From Gelatoporia subvermispora B (Eukaryota; Basidiomycota; Agaricomycetes; Polyporales; Gelatoporiaceae), in assembly GCA_000320605.2 (NCBI GenBank), contig KB445793.1, positions 2,314,803 through 2,378,802 on the forward strand: DNA of 64,000 bases, given 5' to 3'. The notes beneath the pieces are model-generated. The model had not been told where the DNA came from and did no database searches. It worked only from the letters and a program-made list of their open reading frames with translations. This document shows positions 1-10,620 of this stretch, piece after piece. Numbering within the stretch: the stretch's first letter is position 1; the number at the start of each line of letters is the position of its first letter. The translations under genes and the position numbers were made by a program.

Positions 1-20
1 ATAGACTCCATGTATGCGAG

Positions 21-2673
21 ATGCTCAAACTCCCCCAGGACACAGGTCAAGCATCCGTCCTCAAGTTGATGGACAACACTGAACCGTATCATGAAGAAAC
101 GAAAGTAGAAGTTGACTCAGCCTACTTCGATCATTATTGCGATCATCTCAGCAATACGCGCGCCCATTTAGCTGGCAGAGATGGATTGGTTGCACTACCT
201 GCGTCCTTATTCCCCTTGAACACCTACTGGACGTCTGCAGAGAAAGACATTTTCTTTCACGCACTGACAGTACATTCCCGTCTCAGGCCAGATCTTATCG
301 CGGACGAGATCAAGACGAAATCTGTTGCTGATGTATGCGTATACCTGGACCTGCTGGAGGAGGCTAGCTCAGACTCTCCCCTAGCACCGGCGAGGAAGTC
401 TCATCCGATGGCGTTCGAGGTCTCCGACAAATTTGTCGCACACGAAGACGACTTGGCCTTGAAACTTGCCTCCGCCGAGCCCAAGCTCGAGGAACTGTCT
501 ATCAAGCAATCCCGCGAAGAGGAGATCCGAGCTCGCAGAATGGCCCTCCGTGCACGCAAGGGGCAAGCCCGCACTGCCGCCAATGAGCGGGATCGTGAAG
601 GCGAGAAACTCCGCAAGAAAGAGTTCAAGGAGTGGTTGGAAAAGCGGAACGTTGAGTGGGATAGCGAGCAGGCGTTGACTATCCTCGATTTTCCGATGTT
701 AAAGGCGCTCGACCACATTCTACGCGAAGACGACAAAACGTCACTATTGGAGGCGAAGACGCCACAGGAGGACGCGATCGTGAAAGACGCCGCGTCTTCA
801 CCCGACGCTTGTATGCTACGGGAACCATCGACCGATCCTATTACTTTGCTGACATCTGACGACGTTATTGGTCCCACCCTTCTTGCAACTTCAACGACTA
901 CTATCCCGTCAGAAGTACCTATGACCGAGACACCTGTTTCAACCGTCTCTATTCCGATTAACTCCACCTTCCAACCTGTCACTCCTCCATTCCAGGCCGT
1001 TTCCCTTCCTGCTATCTCAGCGGTGGAGCCTCTGTCCTATACTACGCCCTTCCCGGATGCGGAGGATGTAGATGTTGCGGAGGCCGAGCTATCTCCTGCC
1101 TCGCGACGGCGCTACCGCAAGCGCATGTACATGCGGCGCAAGCGCGCGCTTGAGACGGGCGCTGCGGTGACAGACAGCCTAGAGCGCATGAAGCCTGGAA
1201 GGAGGCCTAAGAAGAGACTTGCGAAAGACGGACGGTCTGCAATATTAATGAGCGGCGTACCGGATAAGACTATCGTTGGTGCCGCTACTGGACCCGGAGC
1301 CGAAGCTCGGCAATTGGATCCCTTAGTTGATGCTGTTATAGGATCTCTTGGGGAACGAACTGTTGCTGGTGACGTGCATCCAACTGCATCAGCCATCGTA
1401 ACCCAAGCTGGATCAGATACGAACCGTCGTTTTGGCGAGGGAGACATATCAGGCGGGGAGGACGATACGCGACATCCGCATTTATCAGGAGCGACACTGC
1501 CGTACAAGACCCTTGCTCGTCTCGAGACGCAGGGCATCACCGCTGAGTGGCTCCGCCTACAAGGCCTCGAGTTGCTTCATCTTCGAGGTATCTCAAAGCT
1601 CATGAGGTATGGTTTCACCCTTCTCGGCGATCTCGGTCTCATCGACTTGTACGGTGTAGGTTGTACAAGAGACTGGACGACGAGTATGGCGAACCAGCCA
1701 CTCAGATTCACGCAAGTGTCATCAGGCTTCTATCCAGCCATGTTGTGGACTTCGTGGCGCGCGCTATTCACAGCATCGTGGTGGTGAGAGAGCAGGAGCG
1801 ACTTGCAAAGCTACAGACTAAAGTGTGGCGACTCGCCGAGAACCAGGTATGTCTGTTGTGGCGCTCTTCTGCCCACACTATGGACTCACGTTTCGATTGG
1901 AATAGGCCGTGACCGTTGCAAATATTCACAGGGCGCTCGAGATCATGGGCCATACCAAGCTCGACAAAGCAGCACATTTTGAAGCACTGCTCGAATGCTT
2001 TGACGATGCTGCTGAGGATGAACCTGAAGACGAACAAGGCGAGGAGTGCGACGCGAACGCTTCTGCTGCACGAAAGCGAAGACGCATAGTCTCTCGTTCA
2101 ACGTTGCGGGGCGACGATGAGGATGCTGACGACGAAAACGAGGAGGATTCTGACGACAATTTGCCGGATCTCCTTCTACACCGTCGAGTTCGCACACCGT
2201 TCGTTCGCTTGCCGCCGAAGGATTTCCCTTACGATTCCGATCGGGCTCAAGGTTTCCCTCATTCATCTGTCTTCATGCCACTTCCGGCGTCTTTCTCTCA
2301 CGGAGATATTGAACTTGAAGCAGAAGGTGAACTCGTCCCAGATACAGATGAGGAAGCTCTCCGGCAGGAACTAGCGGAAGAGGAGGCTCTGAGTGCTCGT
2401 GATAGGATCATGGAGGAGGCATTTGAGCGGGAATTCTGGGCTGCGATCAACAGCGGTCGTTCTTTGACCCGTCACCATTGGATAGGTACTTCGCCTGCAG
2501 CGGGGCCTGAGAAATCAGCGAATCGTCCAGCGGAACAAACTAGGAAGAGGAAACGTGGTCTGTCGGGAGATGAAGATGGCGAGCAGCAGCGACCAACTGA
2601 CAAACTCCGCTATGTCGAGCCCGACCCTGCGGGCCGTGTAAAGAGCTCTGTATATGTGCCAGATAGCGACTGA
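21..2673 (+). CDS. Rrn5-like RNA polymerase I upstream factor (SANT plus histone-fold region)
   Basis: Three exons join in frame: 21-1606, 1660-1846 and 1906-2673. The introns are 53 bp (GTATGG..TAG) and 59 bp (GTATGT..TAG). The N-terminal part has a SANT/Myb-like helix stretch starting at residues YWTSAEKDIFFHAL (about 70-115), as in Rrn5, a subunit of the yeast upstream activation factor at rDNA promoters. A long charged, low-complexity middle follows. A helical block spans the exon joins (RLDDEYG, then VVDFVARAIH, then ALEIMGHTKL) and resembles the histone-fold part of fungal Rrn5 proteins. The C-terminal third is acidic (many D/E runs). The frame remains open upstream of the first ATG to the window edge, so the true start may lie outside. 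The family call rests on the SANT motif plus layout; another SANT-domain nuclear protein is possible. Confidence 0.7.
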
Positions 2674-3053
2674 ACGGGAATTCATATAGGAATGTACGTC
2701 CTCTCTCCTTGTCTGTTCGTGCCTGAGTGTTGAATTGCACCCAGATATTGCCATGATATAAACTCATGTAATGTCACCGCGTAATGATAAAAAATATGGT
2801 CAGTTCCGGGATAACTTCTTGCCAGTTTGCATCTCACGCTCTACATCAGTACATCATTATGGCACGTTTTGTACGTATGTCGAACGAATGCTCCGCGTTC
2901 GGCCGCTTTCATTCAAATGATCGACAAATCAGCATTTTCGGAGGAACTATGTTCTGAGGATAGCATCTTACTCAGCAAGTCTACAACGTCTAGTTCCGGG
3001 AAACGAAGTGAACAAAGAATAGATATGCGTATCAATGAAACTGTCTATTCTAC
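2674..3053. other. Intergenic 2674-3053, convergent 3' ends
   Basis: This stretch lies between the 3' end of the Rrn5-like gene and the 3' end of the first ICMT-type gene. I see no gene or repeat in it. Confidence 0.5.
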
Positions 3054-3837
3054 TTAGAAGACAGCCGGAATCAACTTGTACGGCGTCTTCTTCGCCCATT
3101 CCTCCCACTGGTCACCGAATTCCTTGCGCAAAGCCCCGTCTTCCTTTTCCACTCGTAGAAGCATGACGATTGGGACGAAAATCTTCTCCGCCGCCCAGGT
3201 CAGGACGCACAACCTTCCCGCAAGCGAATTCATCAGCCCGCTCTCGGCTAGCCAAGAGCCACGCCCGGTGACGCAAAGGAGGAGGCCAACCCCGGCCATC
3301 ATGCTGGCGGTGTAGCTGGGATGGCGCACAACGGAGTAGGGACCGTATGTGATGAGGCGATGGCTATCCCGCAACGCGAGCTCGAATGTGAAGTGGCGAC
3401 CGAGCGTGCGATAGCAAGAGTAGCGGATGTACCCTCCCGCAACCAGCAAGATCCACCCAATGAGGAACGTCGGAGTGATGCGCACTTGCACCCCCGTTGC
3501 CGAGCGACCTGGGCTGAGGAATACTAGGATTTGCTTGGACACGATGGAGGGATAAATGGTTGCGAGGACCACGAGCATCTCGCAGAGGATGATTCCCCAG
3601 GTCAAGTCCTACGACGCCTTGTCAGTTCCGCACCGCCAACGAATTACAGATAGATCTTACCCTGTGCATTCTCCGAATCCATGGCGGTCGTATTGTGCTC
3701 AACACCTTTCCTGTCTCCCCGAAACGTTCCTTCTCCTTGGGATCTGGAGGAGGATTCGGCGAGGTGAAGGTCACATGGTTTGCCACAGCGGCGGTGAAAA
3801 GCAGCGGCACTTTGACTGCTAGAAGTGAGGACGACAT
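3054..3837 (-). CDS. ICMT-family isoprenylcysteine carboxyl methyltransferase, paralog 1
   Basis: Two exons on the minus strand, 3837-3661 and 3608-3054, are separated by a 52-bp GTAAGA..TAG intron and give 243 aa. The protein is a multi-pass membrane protein with the catalytic C-terminal signature of ICMT: GPYSVVRHPSYTA, then EFGDQWEEWAKKTPYKLIP near the end. Known family members use S-adenosylmethionine to methylate the carboxyl group of prenylated cysteine at the ER. The length is close to Ste14 (about 240 aa). A TATA element lies about 40 bp upstream of the ATG. A close paralog lies 3.2 kb away on the same strand, with the lysozyme gene between them on the other strand. Agaricomycetes often carry several ICMT-like copies, so the substrate of this copy may not be CaaX proteins. 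Confidence 0.88.
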
Positions 3838-3874
3838 TAGGACAACTGTGATATCCGCATAGTGCAGGCTGCAG

Positions 3875-3882
3875 CCTTTATA
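3875..3882 (-). promoter_or_regulatory. TATA box of ICMT paralog 1
   Basis: The minus strand reads TATAAAGG, 38-45 bp upstream of the start codon at 3837. Confidence 0.55.
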
Positions 3883-5852
3883 CCAAACGGCCCCGCCGGG
3901 GCAGGGGGGCAATGCCAAGTCACTACCCTGAGCGCCTCGGGTCCCGCTCTGCGATGAGAACACTGGGAGACGGATGTGAACAACCCTCCTTTATGGGCGT
4001 CCGGGCCCCGAGGTATGTTCCTCGTTGTTTCGGCTAAGATGCTCCTCTGGCACAACAGATGCAGATGGACGCAAGACAGTCAAGGATCTCGTTCCTCAAA
4101 GAAAATAGCAACAGTATTCAAGTACTGTGCTGTCCGCTGGCTTTCAGGCGATCGTTCCGCTCTCGCACTGGCACTTACTCAAAGCATGGACTTGGTGCTG
4201 TTTGGTGAGGCAGTCGAAGCCATGCTATCAAAAGCCTGGGACGGTGCCCCAGTTAGACAGAGACAGGGAAGCCACAGCGTTATAACGAATTGCTGCGTCT
4301 GCAGAAGGCAACATGCAACCTGTGCTTTCCGCTAGTCAGGTTCGTTCGGTCCCGTCGAGCTAGCCAAGTTACCGGACGATCCTGACATTGGTAGCCGCGC
4401 GCCCTATGCGATATCAATGCAGACCCAAGATGACAATACTGAAAAGAATACTGGACATCAGCTTCATCTGGCGACAGGCGGCCGACTGAATGGTTCTCCA
4501 AGCAATTCCTCAGCTTGCTTCCACCGTGGCCCCGGGACATATCTTCCACGGTCCTTCGAGAGGCAGCCGCGAATCGTGTACTTCGCGCCATGCAAGCCAT
4601 GTCTCGGTGCTAGGTGCCCTGACAATATTACGGCCGCCGTGCAACATCACACGGGGATCAGGTCGCATGTCTGATGTCTCACTGGTACAGAGCTTCATCT
4701 TCGAGAGAGTTCAAACGTTCATCGGCCGCCGCCGCATCGCAACGGGCCCTGAGAATGATCACCACACGTGACTTCGGAAGAGTTGCTCTCCATCGGCGCT
4801 ATTGCAGACAGCGTATTCACCCTAGCTACAACCTCACCAGGGCCGCGCAAGCGCAGCAGGGCCCACTACGACCACGGCTATAACTTCTCAACATATTTAT
4901 TTACCTCTCATTATGAAAGAACGAACGCCGCGGACGATGCGAGAGAAGAAGAGGGGGAAACTACCAACAGAGCGGGCGTCGTGAGTGAAACAAGAGTGTA
5001 AGAACGCAAGTAAAGCGTGCGAAAAATGCACGTGCACAAATGTAAGTGTGGGAATGAAACGTGACCAGTGCAAGAAATCCTTAGTTTTGGACGGACGATT
5101 AGGTCTGAGAGACCCACTACTAGTCGTAGTGGGAATAACACACCGATTCCTTGGTGCCTATCAATTTGGATTCCTGTATACGTGCAGCTCCACTCGACAT
5201 GTTGGAAATGAGTACAACTGAAGTTATACTTCACTACGTTTTGATAGCATACATGTAGGCGCCATCTTCGAGGGACAGTACTCTAAGGAAACTCCCATAT
5301 GATACCGTAACATGTGCGTATACCACTTGAGCTATGAGTTTGGACTTAGTGCCACGTACCGCGGAGCGAACCAGGACCAAAACACCGGAGCTGTGCGCTC
5401 CCACACCCTTAATCGGTTTTGAGAAGCACGATATCAGCTGATAAAGCACGCCGAGCAGGTGTCACCTCTGCTGTCCAAACTCCACATATCGAACCTGCCA
5501 TTCCGGTGAGTATCATGTACTGCAGCGTACCAAGGACTATCGTTCTATAATCGTTGTCCCCTGGCCATGCGGCTGATGTAGCTTCTGTCCGGTCGTCACA
5601 TGTTGACCAGCTTGCAGCCATCTGCCCAGCCTCATCTGACTGCCAGATCAGCGTGATACTGGCGTCCTTTGACATGTAAGCTTCGTTGCCGATGTCAGAG
5701 CTCATGCTGGGCCTGTCGTACTGGGCTCATCTATCTACTTTTCGGTCGTCACGTTCGTGCAAGCCCACGTTGCTATATCCCTCTATATGCAAACCACGAC
5801 AGTTCTTCAGCTTCGAGTAGCACTGTTCGAACGACAAGTGCTGTCAAGGACT
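3883..5852. other. Intergenic 3.9-5.85 kb, divergent promoters
   Basis: This roughly 2-kb stretch separates the divergently transcribed ICMT paralog 1 and lysozyme genes. Apart from the 307-bp repeat at 4830-5136 I recognise no gene. Short frames here have no family resemblance. Confidence 0.5.
4830..5136 (+). repeat. Dispersed 307-bp repeat, copy 1
   Basis: This segment runs from AACCTCACCAGGG to CGTAGTGGGAAT and is nearly identical to 12504-12810 on the opposite strand. Both copies are exactly 307 bp and the flanks diverge immediately outside. The element has subterminal inverted arms CCCACTACGAC (4862-4872) and GTCGTAGTGGG (5123-5133), a small palindrome CCCACTACTAGTCGTAGTGGG-like at its right end, and a GCCGCGCAAGCG hairpin at its left end. 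I found no clear target-site duplication. It looks like a short non-autonomous transposable element. A conserved frame inside follows from DNA identity and is not evidence of coding. Confidence 0.85.
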
Positions 5853-5859
5853 TATATAA
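5853..5859 (+). promoter_or_regulatory. TATA box of the GH25 lysozyme gene
   Basis: TATATAA lies 57-63 bp upstream of the ATG at 5916. Confidence 0.55.
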
Positions 5860-5915
5860 GACCTAGCGATATCGAGGTGCAGTGAGACTGGCGGTATACT
5901 CTGGAGACGTGAAGA

Positions 5916-6994
5916 ATGAAGTGTTTCCGTATCATCTCGTTTCTCGCTACGGGGTCTTGGGTGGTTGCTGCTCCTCTCGTCAGGCGTGCGGACCCGCTTG
6001 GGATTGATATTTCGAACTTCCAACCAAGCGTCGATTTTACCACTGTCAAAGACAATGGGGTTTCCTTCGTTTACATCAAGGCGACAGAAGGAACTGGTAT
6101 GGTTTTTTGAGTGCGAATGAACGTGGGTTGACATACTATCGCAGATTTCATCGATCCCGACTTCTCTAGCCATTATGAGGGCGCTACCAACGCTGGACTT
6201 ATACGCGGGGGATATCATTTTGCCCACCCTGATGAATCTTCCGGCGCGACCCAAGCGAATTACTTCATCGCTCATGGAGGTCAACTCTCAATCCCTGAGT
6301 CTGTTACGAACAAGGTCCGTACTCATCCGTACATTTAGGAGGGTGGTCCGGCGATGGCATCACGCTTCCTGGAGCCCTTGACATTGAGTGTAACTTGCCC
6401 TCGTATTTCATGTGGGATCGATCTGAGACTTTGTCGCAGATAACCCGGACGGTGCGGAATGCTACGGATTGAGCGCGTCAGCTATGGTTTCCTGGATCAA
6501 AGATTTCTCCGACACGTACCACACCTCGGAGGGAGTGTGAGTACTGTTTACTGGTCCATGCATATCCAGATTGACGTCGCTAATACTCCACTTTTGAAGG
6601 TATCCAGGTATGCTTCTTTTCATATCGCAAAGGCTTCAACGACAAGTTGCATTGGATACTAGTCATTTACACCACAAACGACTGGTGGAACACCTGCACT
6701 GGTAATAGTGCCTCCTTCGCCTCGACCAACCCGCTTTGGATCGCTAGTTACGCCTCAAGTGTCGGGACCTTACCTGCAGGCTGGGAGTGAGTACACCGAG
6801 ATGAGACGTCGCAGTCCGACAAACTAATTTGGGGTTCAGTTACGAGACATTTTGGCAGTACGCCGATTCCGGTTCCAATCCTGGGGACCAAGACAAGTTC
6901 AACGGCGACCTCGCGGGTCTGAAGAAGTATGTGTTTTGTTTTATAGATCTCGTGTAGTCGAATGATACCCTTATCTAGGCTCGCACTTGGGTAG
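5916..6994 (+). CDS. Secreted GH25 (Chalaropsis-type) lysozyme
   Basis: Eight exons join in frame to 232 aa: 5916-6096, 6145-6279, 6339-6389, 6440-6536, 6600-6607, 6663-6786, 6840-6926 and 6979-6994. A signal peptide (MKCFRIISFLATGSWVVAAP) is followed by a KR-type site and then a complete GH25 domain. Visible landmarks are LGIDISNFQ with the first active-site Asp, GGYHFAHP, GALDIEYN with the catalytic Asp and Glu, VIYTTNDWW, and FWQYADSGSNPGDQ. GH25 enzymes cleave the beta-1,4 link of peptidoglycan, so this is an exported muramidase aimed at bacterial cell walls. Exon 5 is only 8 nt (GTATCCAG) and is required to read EGVYPVIYTT. The gene sits between two ICMT-like genes on the other strand. 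The reading is intact. Confidence 0.93.
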
Positions 6995-7064
6995 ACTACG
7001 TTATCGTTAGCCGTGTGGATGCTGAACCCAGTGACAGCCGCTACAAAAGTGTGGCACTGTGTGA

Positions 7065-7837
7065 TCAGTAGATCCCAGGAATGAGGCGGTAAGGTGTTCT
7101 CTTCGACCATGCCACCCATTGATCTCCGAATTCCTTCTTCAACACCTCGTCTTCTCGTGGTACTCGCTTGAGCATCATAGTAGGGACATACAAGACGTCC
7201 ACCGCCCACAGCAACGCCAACACCTTGCCCATCGGCGTACTTAGTTTGCCAGACTCGCGGAGCCACGAGCCTTCTCCAAGGAGAGTCATGAATGAGCCGA
7301 TGACAACGGCAATGCATGCGGTGTACGCCGGGTGTCTCACGACGGAGTACGGCCCGCTGGTGATGAGCTGGTGATTGTCGCGAACGGTGAGATAGAAGGT
7401 GAAATGCCGGCCGAGGTGGCGGTAGCAGAGCCAGCGTATAAAACCTCCGCCTGAGACAAGTAGCCATCCCAGGAGAAAGGCCGGTGTGATGCGCAGCTTG
7501 CTAGCATCGGCGGCATGACGCATCAACAGAGAGGGAAGTTGGTTTCCGAACGTCTTTGGATAACGAGAGGCCAAGATGGTCAATGCCTCGCATGCCATGA
7601 TGGTCGCTGTCGCTATCTACTTGAGAGTCTTAGCTGAGCGTGTCAGCTGCGCCGGAAGAATCGTACCTGGTGCAATTGACGGAACAATGGCGACCGTGCG
7701 CGAGTGAATGTGCTCATTTTAGCATACTTGGTGGTCTCTTCGTTCTTCACGTCGGTGTTGGGAGGTTGGAATGTAATCCAATGAGCAACCTCTGCTACAG
7801 CTAGCAGAGCAACTTTTGAAAGGGGCGGGGACGGCAT
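7065..7837 (-). CDS. ICMT-family isoprenylcysteine carboxyl methyltransferase, paralog 2
   Basis: Two exons, 7837-7667 and 7616-7065, with a 50-bp GTACGA..TAG intron, give 240 aa. The domain matches paralog 1: GPYSVVRHPAYTA, then EFGDQWVAWSKRTPYRLIP at the C-terminus, with hydrophobic segments in the N-terminal half (for example ITPAFLLGWLLVSGGGFIRW). The single intron occupies the same place as in paralog 1, near residue 58, which shows that the two arose by duplication. The predicted role is methylation of prenylated cysteine or another isoprenoid carboxylate in the ER membrane, using S-adenosylmethionine. Its 3' end lies only about 70 bp from the 3' end of the lysozyme gene (convergent). 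A TATA element lies 33-40 bp upstream of the ATG. Confidence 0.88.
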
Positions 7838-7869
7838 GTTTGTGGGAATGAGAGCAGCATCTTAGCGAG

Positions 7870-7877
7870 TATATATA
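7870..7877 (-). promoter_or_regulatory. TATA box of ICMT paralog 2
   Basis: TATATATA on the minus strand, 33-40 bp upstream of the start at 7837. Confidence 0.55.
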
Positions 7878-8850
7878 CAGGCACGGATACCGGAACGTGG
7901 GCGTGGAATCCAATGCCGTATCGTGACACGGTTTGACAGGAATCGAAGTCGATTCTCTTCTGCCGACGGACGAGAGTCCAATGCCGGCTCCAGAATATTT
8001 CAAGCGATCCAAGGTTCATCAGGAGCAGAGCTGCAGCCTGACAATGCCGCATCTAGGCATTCCGACGAGTGCCTGCGCAATCCGAATCAGTGACACAGAA
8101 TAGGGCAATACTATGTTGATAGCCCGTGACCTGTCCGAGTTTCAGCTAGTACGAACGCCACGAGCGTTGCTTCTCGAGATGCACTGTTCCGTGGGTCGAA
8201 GAGGTGACGCTGAGCGATGAATATCAGCTCCTGGATTTCGGGGTAAGTGTGAGCAGAGAGAACTCATCGCTTTTGTTCTGGCGTACACAGGACGTCGTTC
8301 AAGAGGCGCTCAGAGCGTCCTTATCGTTTCCCATGCATGCGTCAGGCGCGCGAGCAACCTGTGCGAAACGCTTGAACAGGAACAATACATCTACTTGCGA
8401 AGGCTTAGCGCTGCAAAACTGAGTGGAGGCCTTACAAACGCGCATGCACTGGAGCTTTTCGAGCCGCAGAATCTTCAGCACATCTGGGTATCCGTCTCAT
8501 ACAAACATTACATTATATCCGCTCACCACGTAAGGCTAAGCGTGCTACTTCGAGACGCACAATCCGGGCTCAGGAAATAGCTGGAGCATGACTCGGACAC
8601 TTGACGTCGCCTTCGCCTCTGCAGCAAAACCCGATCGCGATGACAGTACAGATTCAGAACGTAGCACAGACAGAGTTAACATGCTATCTTCCCCACTGGT
8701 AACCTTGTGCTGATGCCCTTCTGAGTCGATGTGATAACTGCACGTTTCACCTTCCACGTCCCAAGATAGATGACCTTGCTCATGATGTAGCAGACAGCGA
8801 GAGTTGGTAAATAGGGTTGACCTCAATATTGCAGTCAACAATGGCACAAG
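7878..8850. other. Intergenic 7.9-8.85 kb
   Basis: No gene family, repeat or RNA gene is recognisable between the ICMT paralog 2 promoter and the 3' end of the DUF6533-type gene. Confidence 0.45.
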
Positions 8851-10620
8851 TCAGACGTTAACGACGCTAGTAAATGTAGAAGTAGAAAGTGTTGAGTCAT
8901 CTTTTGCATCTGCTGCATCACGATATACTTCCGAGTCGCACCATTCATCAGGCAATCCTTCCTTTTGATCAACTGATCTGTTGGCAGGTGTCCACGACTC
9001 ATGCACGAGTGGCTCGCCCATGTTCCCAACAAACGACCCGAATCGAAGCGACGGTAGACTGTTGGATTTTCTGAGTGGCATGTCCCTCACAAAGGAAGGA
9101 CGGCTATGCCAATCTTCCTGGCTAGGATACGCGAGCTGACGCAGATTGAGTAAGAAATGCGATATAATGATGGACGACATCCTGCAACAAATATCAGTCT
9201 CTCTGTGCATAATACTGATTTGAACTGCACCGACGACGTGGTGAAATATCCAGTATAGATAAAGCACTGGCGTTAGTAATGGAGAATTGATGAGCGTCCA
9301 GAGACAATCGGAGTTCACGCGGATCGTGCTCACACCAGTGCGGAATCCAACAATATTGATGATGTTCAAAGTCAATAGAATCCTAGAATTTGTTTTTCAG
9401 TATGGTTGGAAGGCTTGGTGCATCAAACTACCAACGTGAAATAATAAGTCCCTGAGTCGACGTCAGCTTTGATGCCTGAGGAGAGGAAAACGCCTAAGTG
9501 GCCGTCACTCACCATCTCTCAGCAACATAGAAATCAGTGGAGTCTCGAAATTGTGCTCTCTAGCCATTCCGACGATACTCCATGTTTTCCGCCAAGTATT
9601 CAGTAAGACTATAATGTCTGCAGCTATGAGACAGAGTCTTGACATCAGGGCTACTGCCTTAAGTTGAATAGTGGTTTGAACGAAGCTAACTAAAATTTGG
9701 ACATACACCTGACAGATGTGATGTCAGCTCTTTCTGCCGAACGTTACCCTCTCTCACGCACTTAAAAACCTCTGCTTCGGATAGAGAGTTTCCTGACACA
9801 CATTCAGAGCCAATTATAGGGCGCATGCTGACCGAGAACCATTGCTCTGAGAAGAAGTTGTACTACGCATCGCGGCATCAGTGCAATCAGACGCTGTGAT
9901 AATGAAATGCTGACACATACGCTGTTGATAGCCACTGGAACCATTGAAAGAAGGAATACCAATAGTGGCAATGCCCTATTTCCCCCGCTCATTGCGTAAA
10001 CTCGAATCGCGGAGAATGCTGTTGTATAGTCTCAGTGGTGTATGATGGCTGGTGGGTCCTGATCGTCATACCGGCCCATGTGGTCAGAAGTACAATGACC
10101 ACCCCATGATGCAGCATCCTGGTCGTTTCGCAGCTGCGTAAATGATGAATACTCAGCAAGAGGTTGAACGGGAAAATATGACCGCCCGAGCTTACCTCTG
10201 ATCACAGGAATATGAGAAGGGTGTTCAGAAGAAAAGCAGACAGGACGTACAGGAAGTGTTGCCAAGGGTAAGAACTGGAGCACATTTATAACCGCCCATA
10301 TTAGACTTGCGGCTCGGTTCAGATGGAACAGGAGAATAGTGCTGGTAAAGTTACGACCCCATATCAACTCTATGTCGCCCGGTAAAGTACATATATGGTC
10401 GTATATCACTAAAGCTTGAGGCATGGCATGAAGTCAACGCGGCGAATTATCTCGTGAAAATGTCTTACTGCATGACGCAATAGCACAGATGTTCTGTATG
10501 TATCTACAGATGGAATCAACATCTCCTACACTCCATGGGCTCGAGTGCGCTGACTCACATTGATTGAGAGGTGGCCAGGAGTCCGACCATATCCTGAGCA
10601 CTGGGCCCTATGAAAGACAT
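8851..10620 (-). CDS. DUF6533-type multi-pass membrane protein (exon model incomplete)
   Basis: Exon 1 (10620-10559, MSFIGPSAQDMVGLLATSQS), exon 2 (10493-10469) and exon 3 (from 10414) join in frame into YDHICTLPGDIELIWGRN followed by a hydrophobic helix. This is the N-terminal signature of the basidiomycete DUF6533 family. Later exons supply AAFSAIRVYAM (from 10018), CLIAADIIVLLNTWRKTWSI (near 9600), RDGTYYFTILLTLNIINIVG (across introns ending near 9375) and SSIIISHFLLNLRQLA, then a hydrophilic tail ending at 8851. The order fits a seven-helix-like membrane protein of unknown function. Two joins, after LATLP near 10250 and after PVAINS near 9920, could not be resolved with ordinary introns, so the gene may have unusual small exons or be damaged. 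Confidence 0.65.

Noticed and set aside
4911..5234. Apparently conserved peptide shared with 12427-12729
   Set aside because: It is shared only because the 307-bp repeat is nearly identical at DNA level; there is no start context or coding signal.
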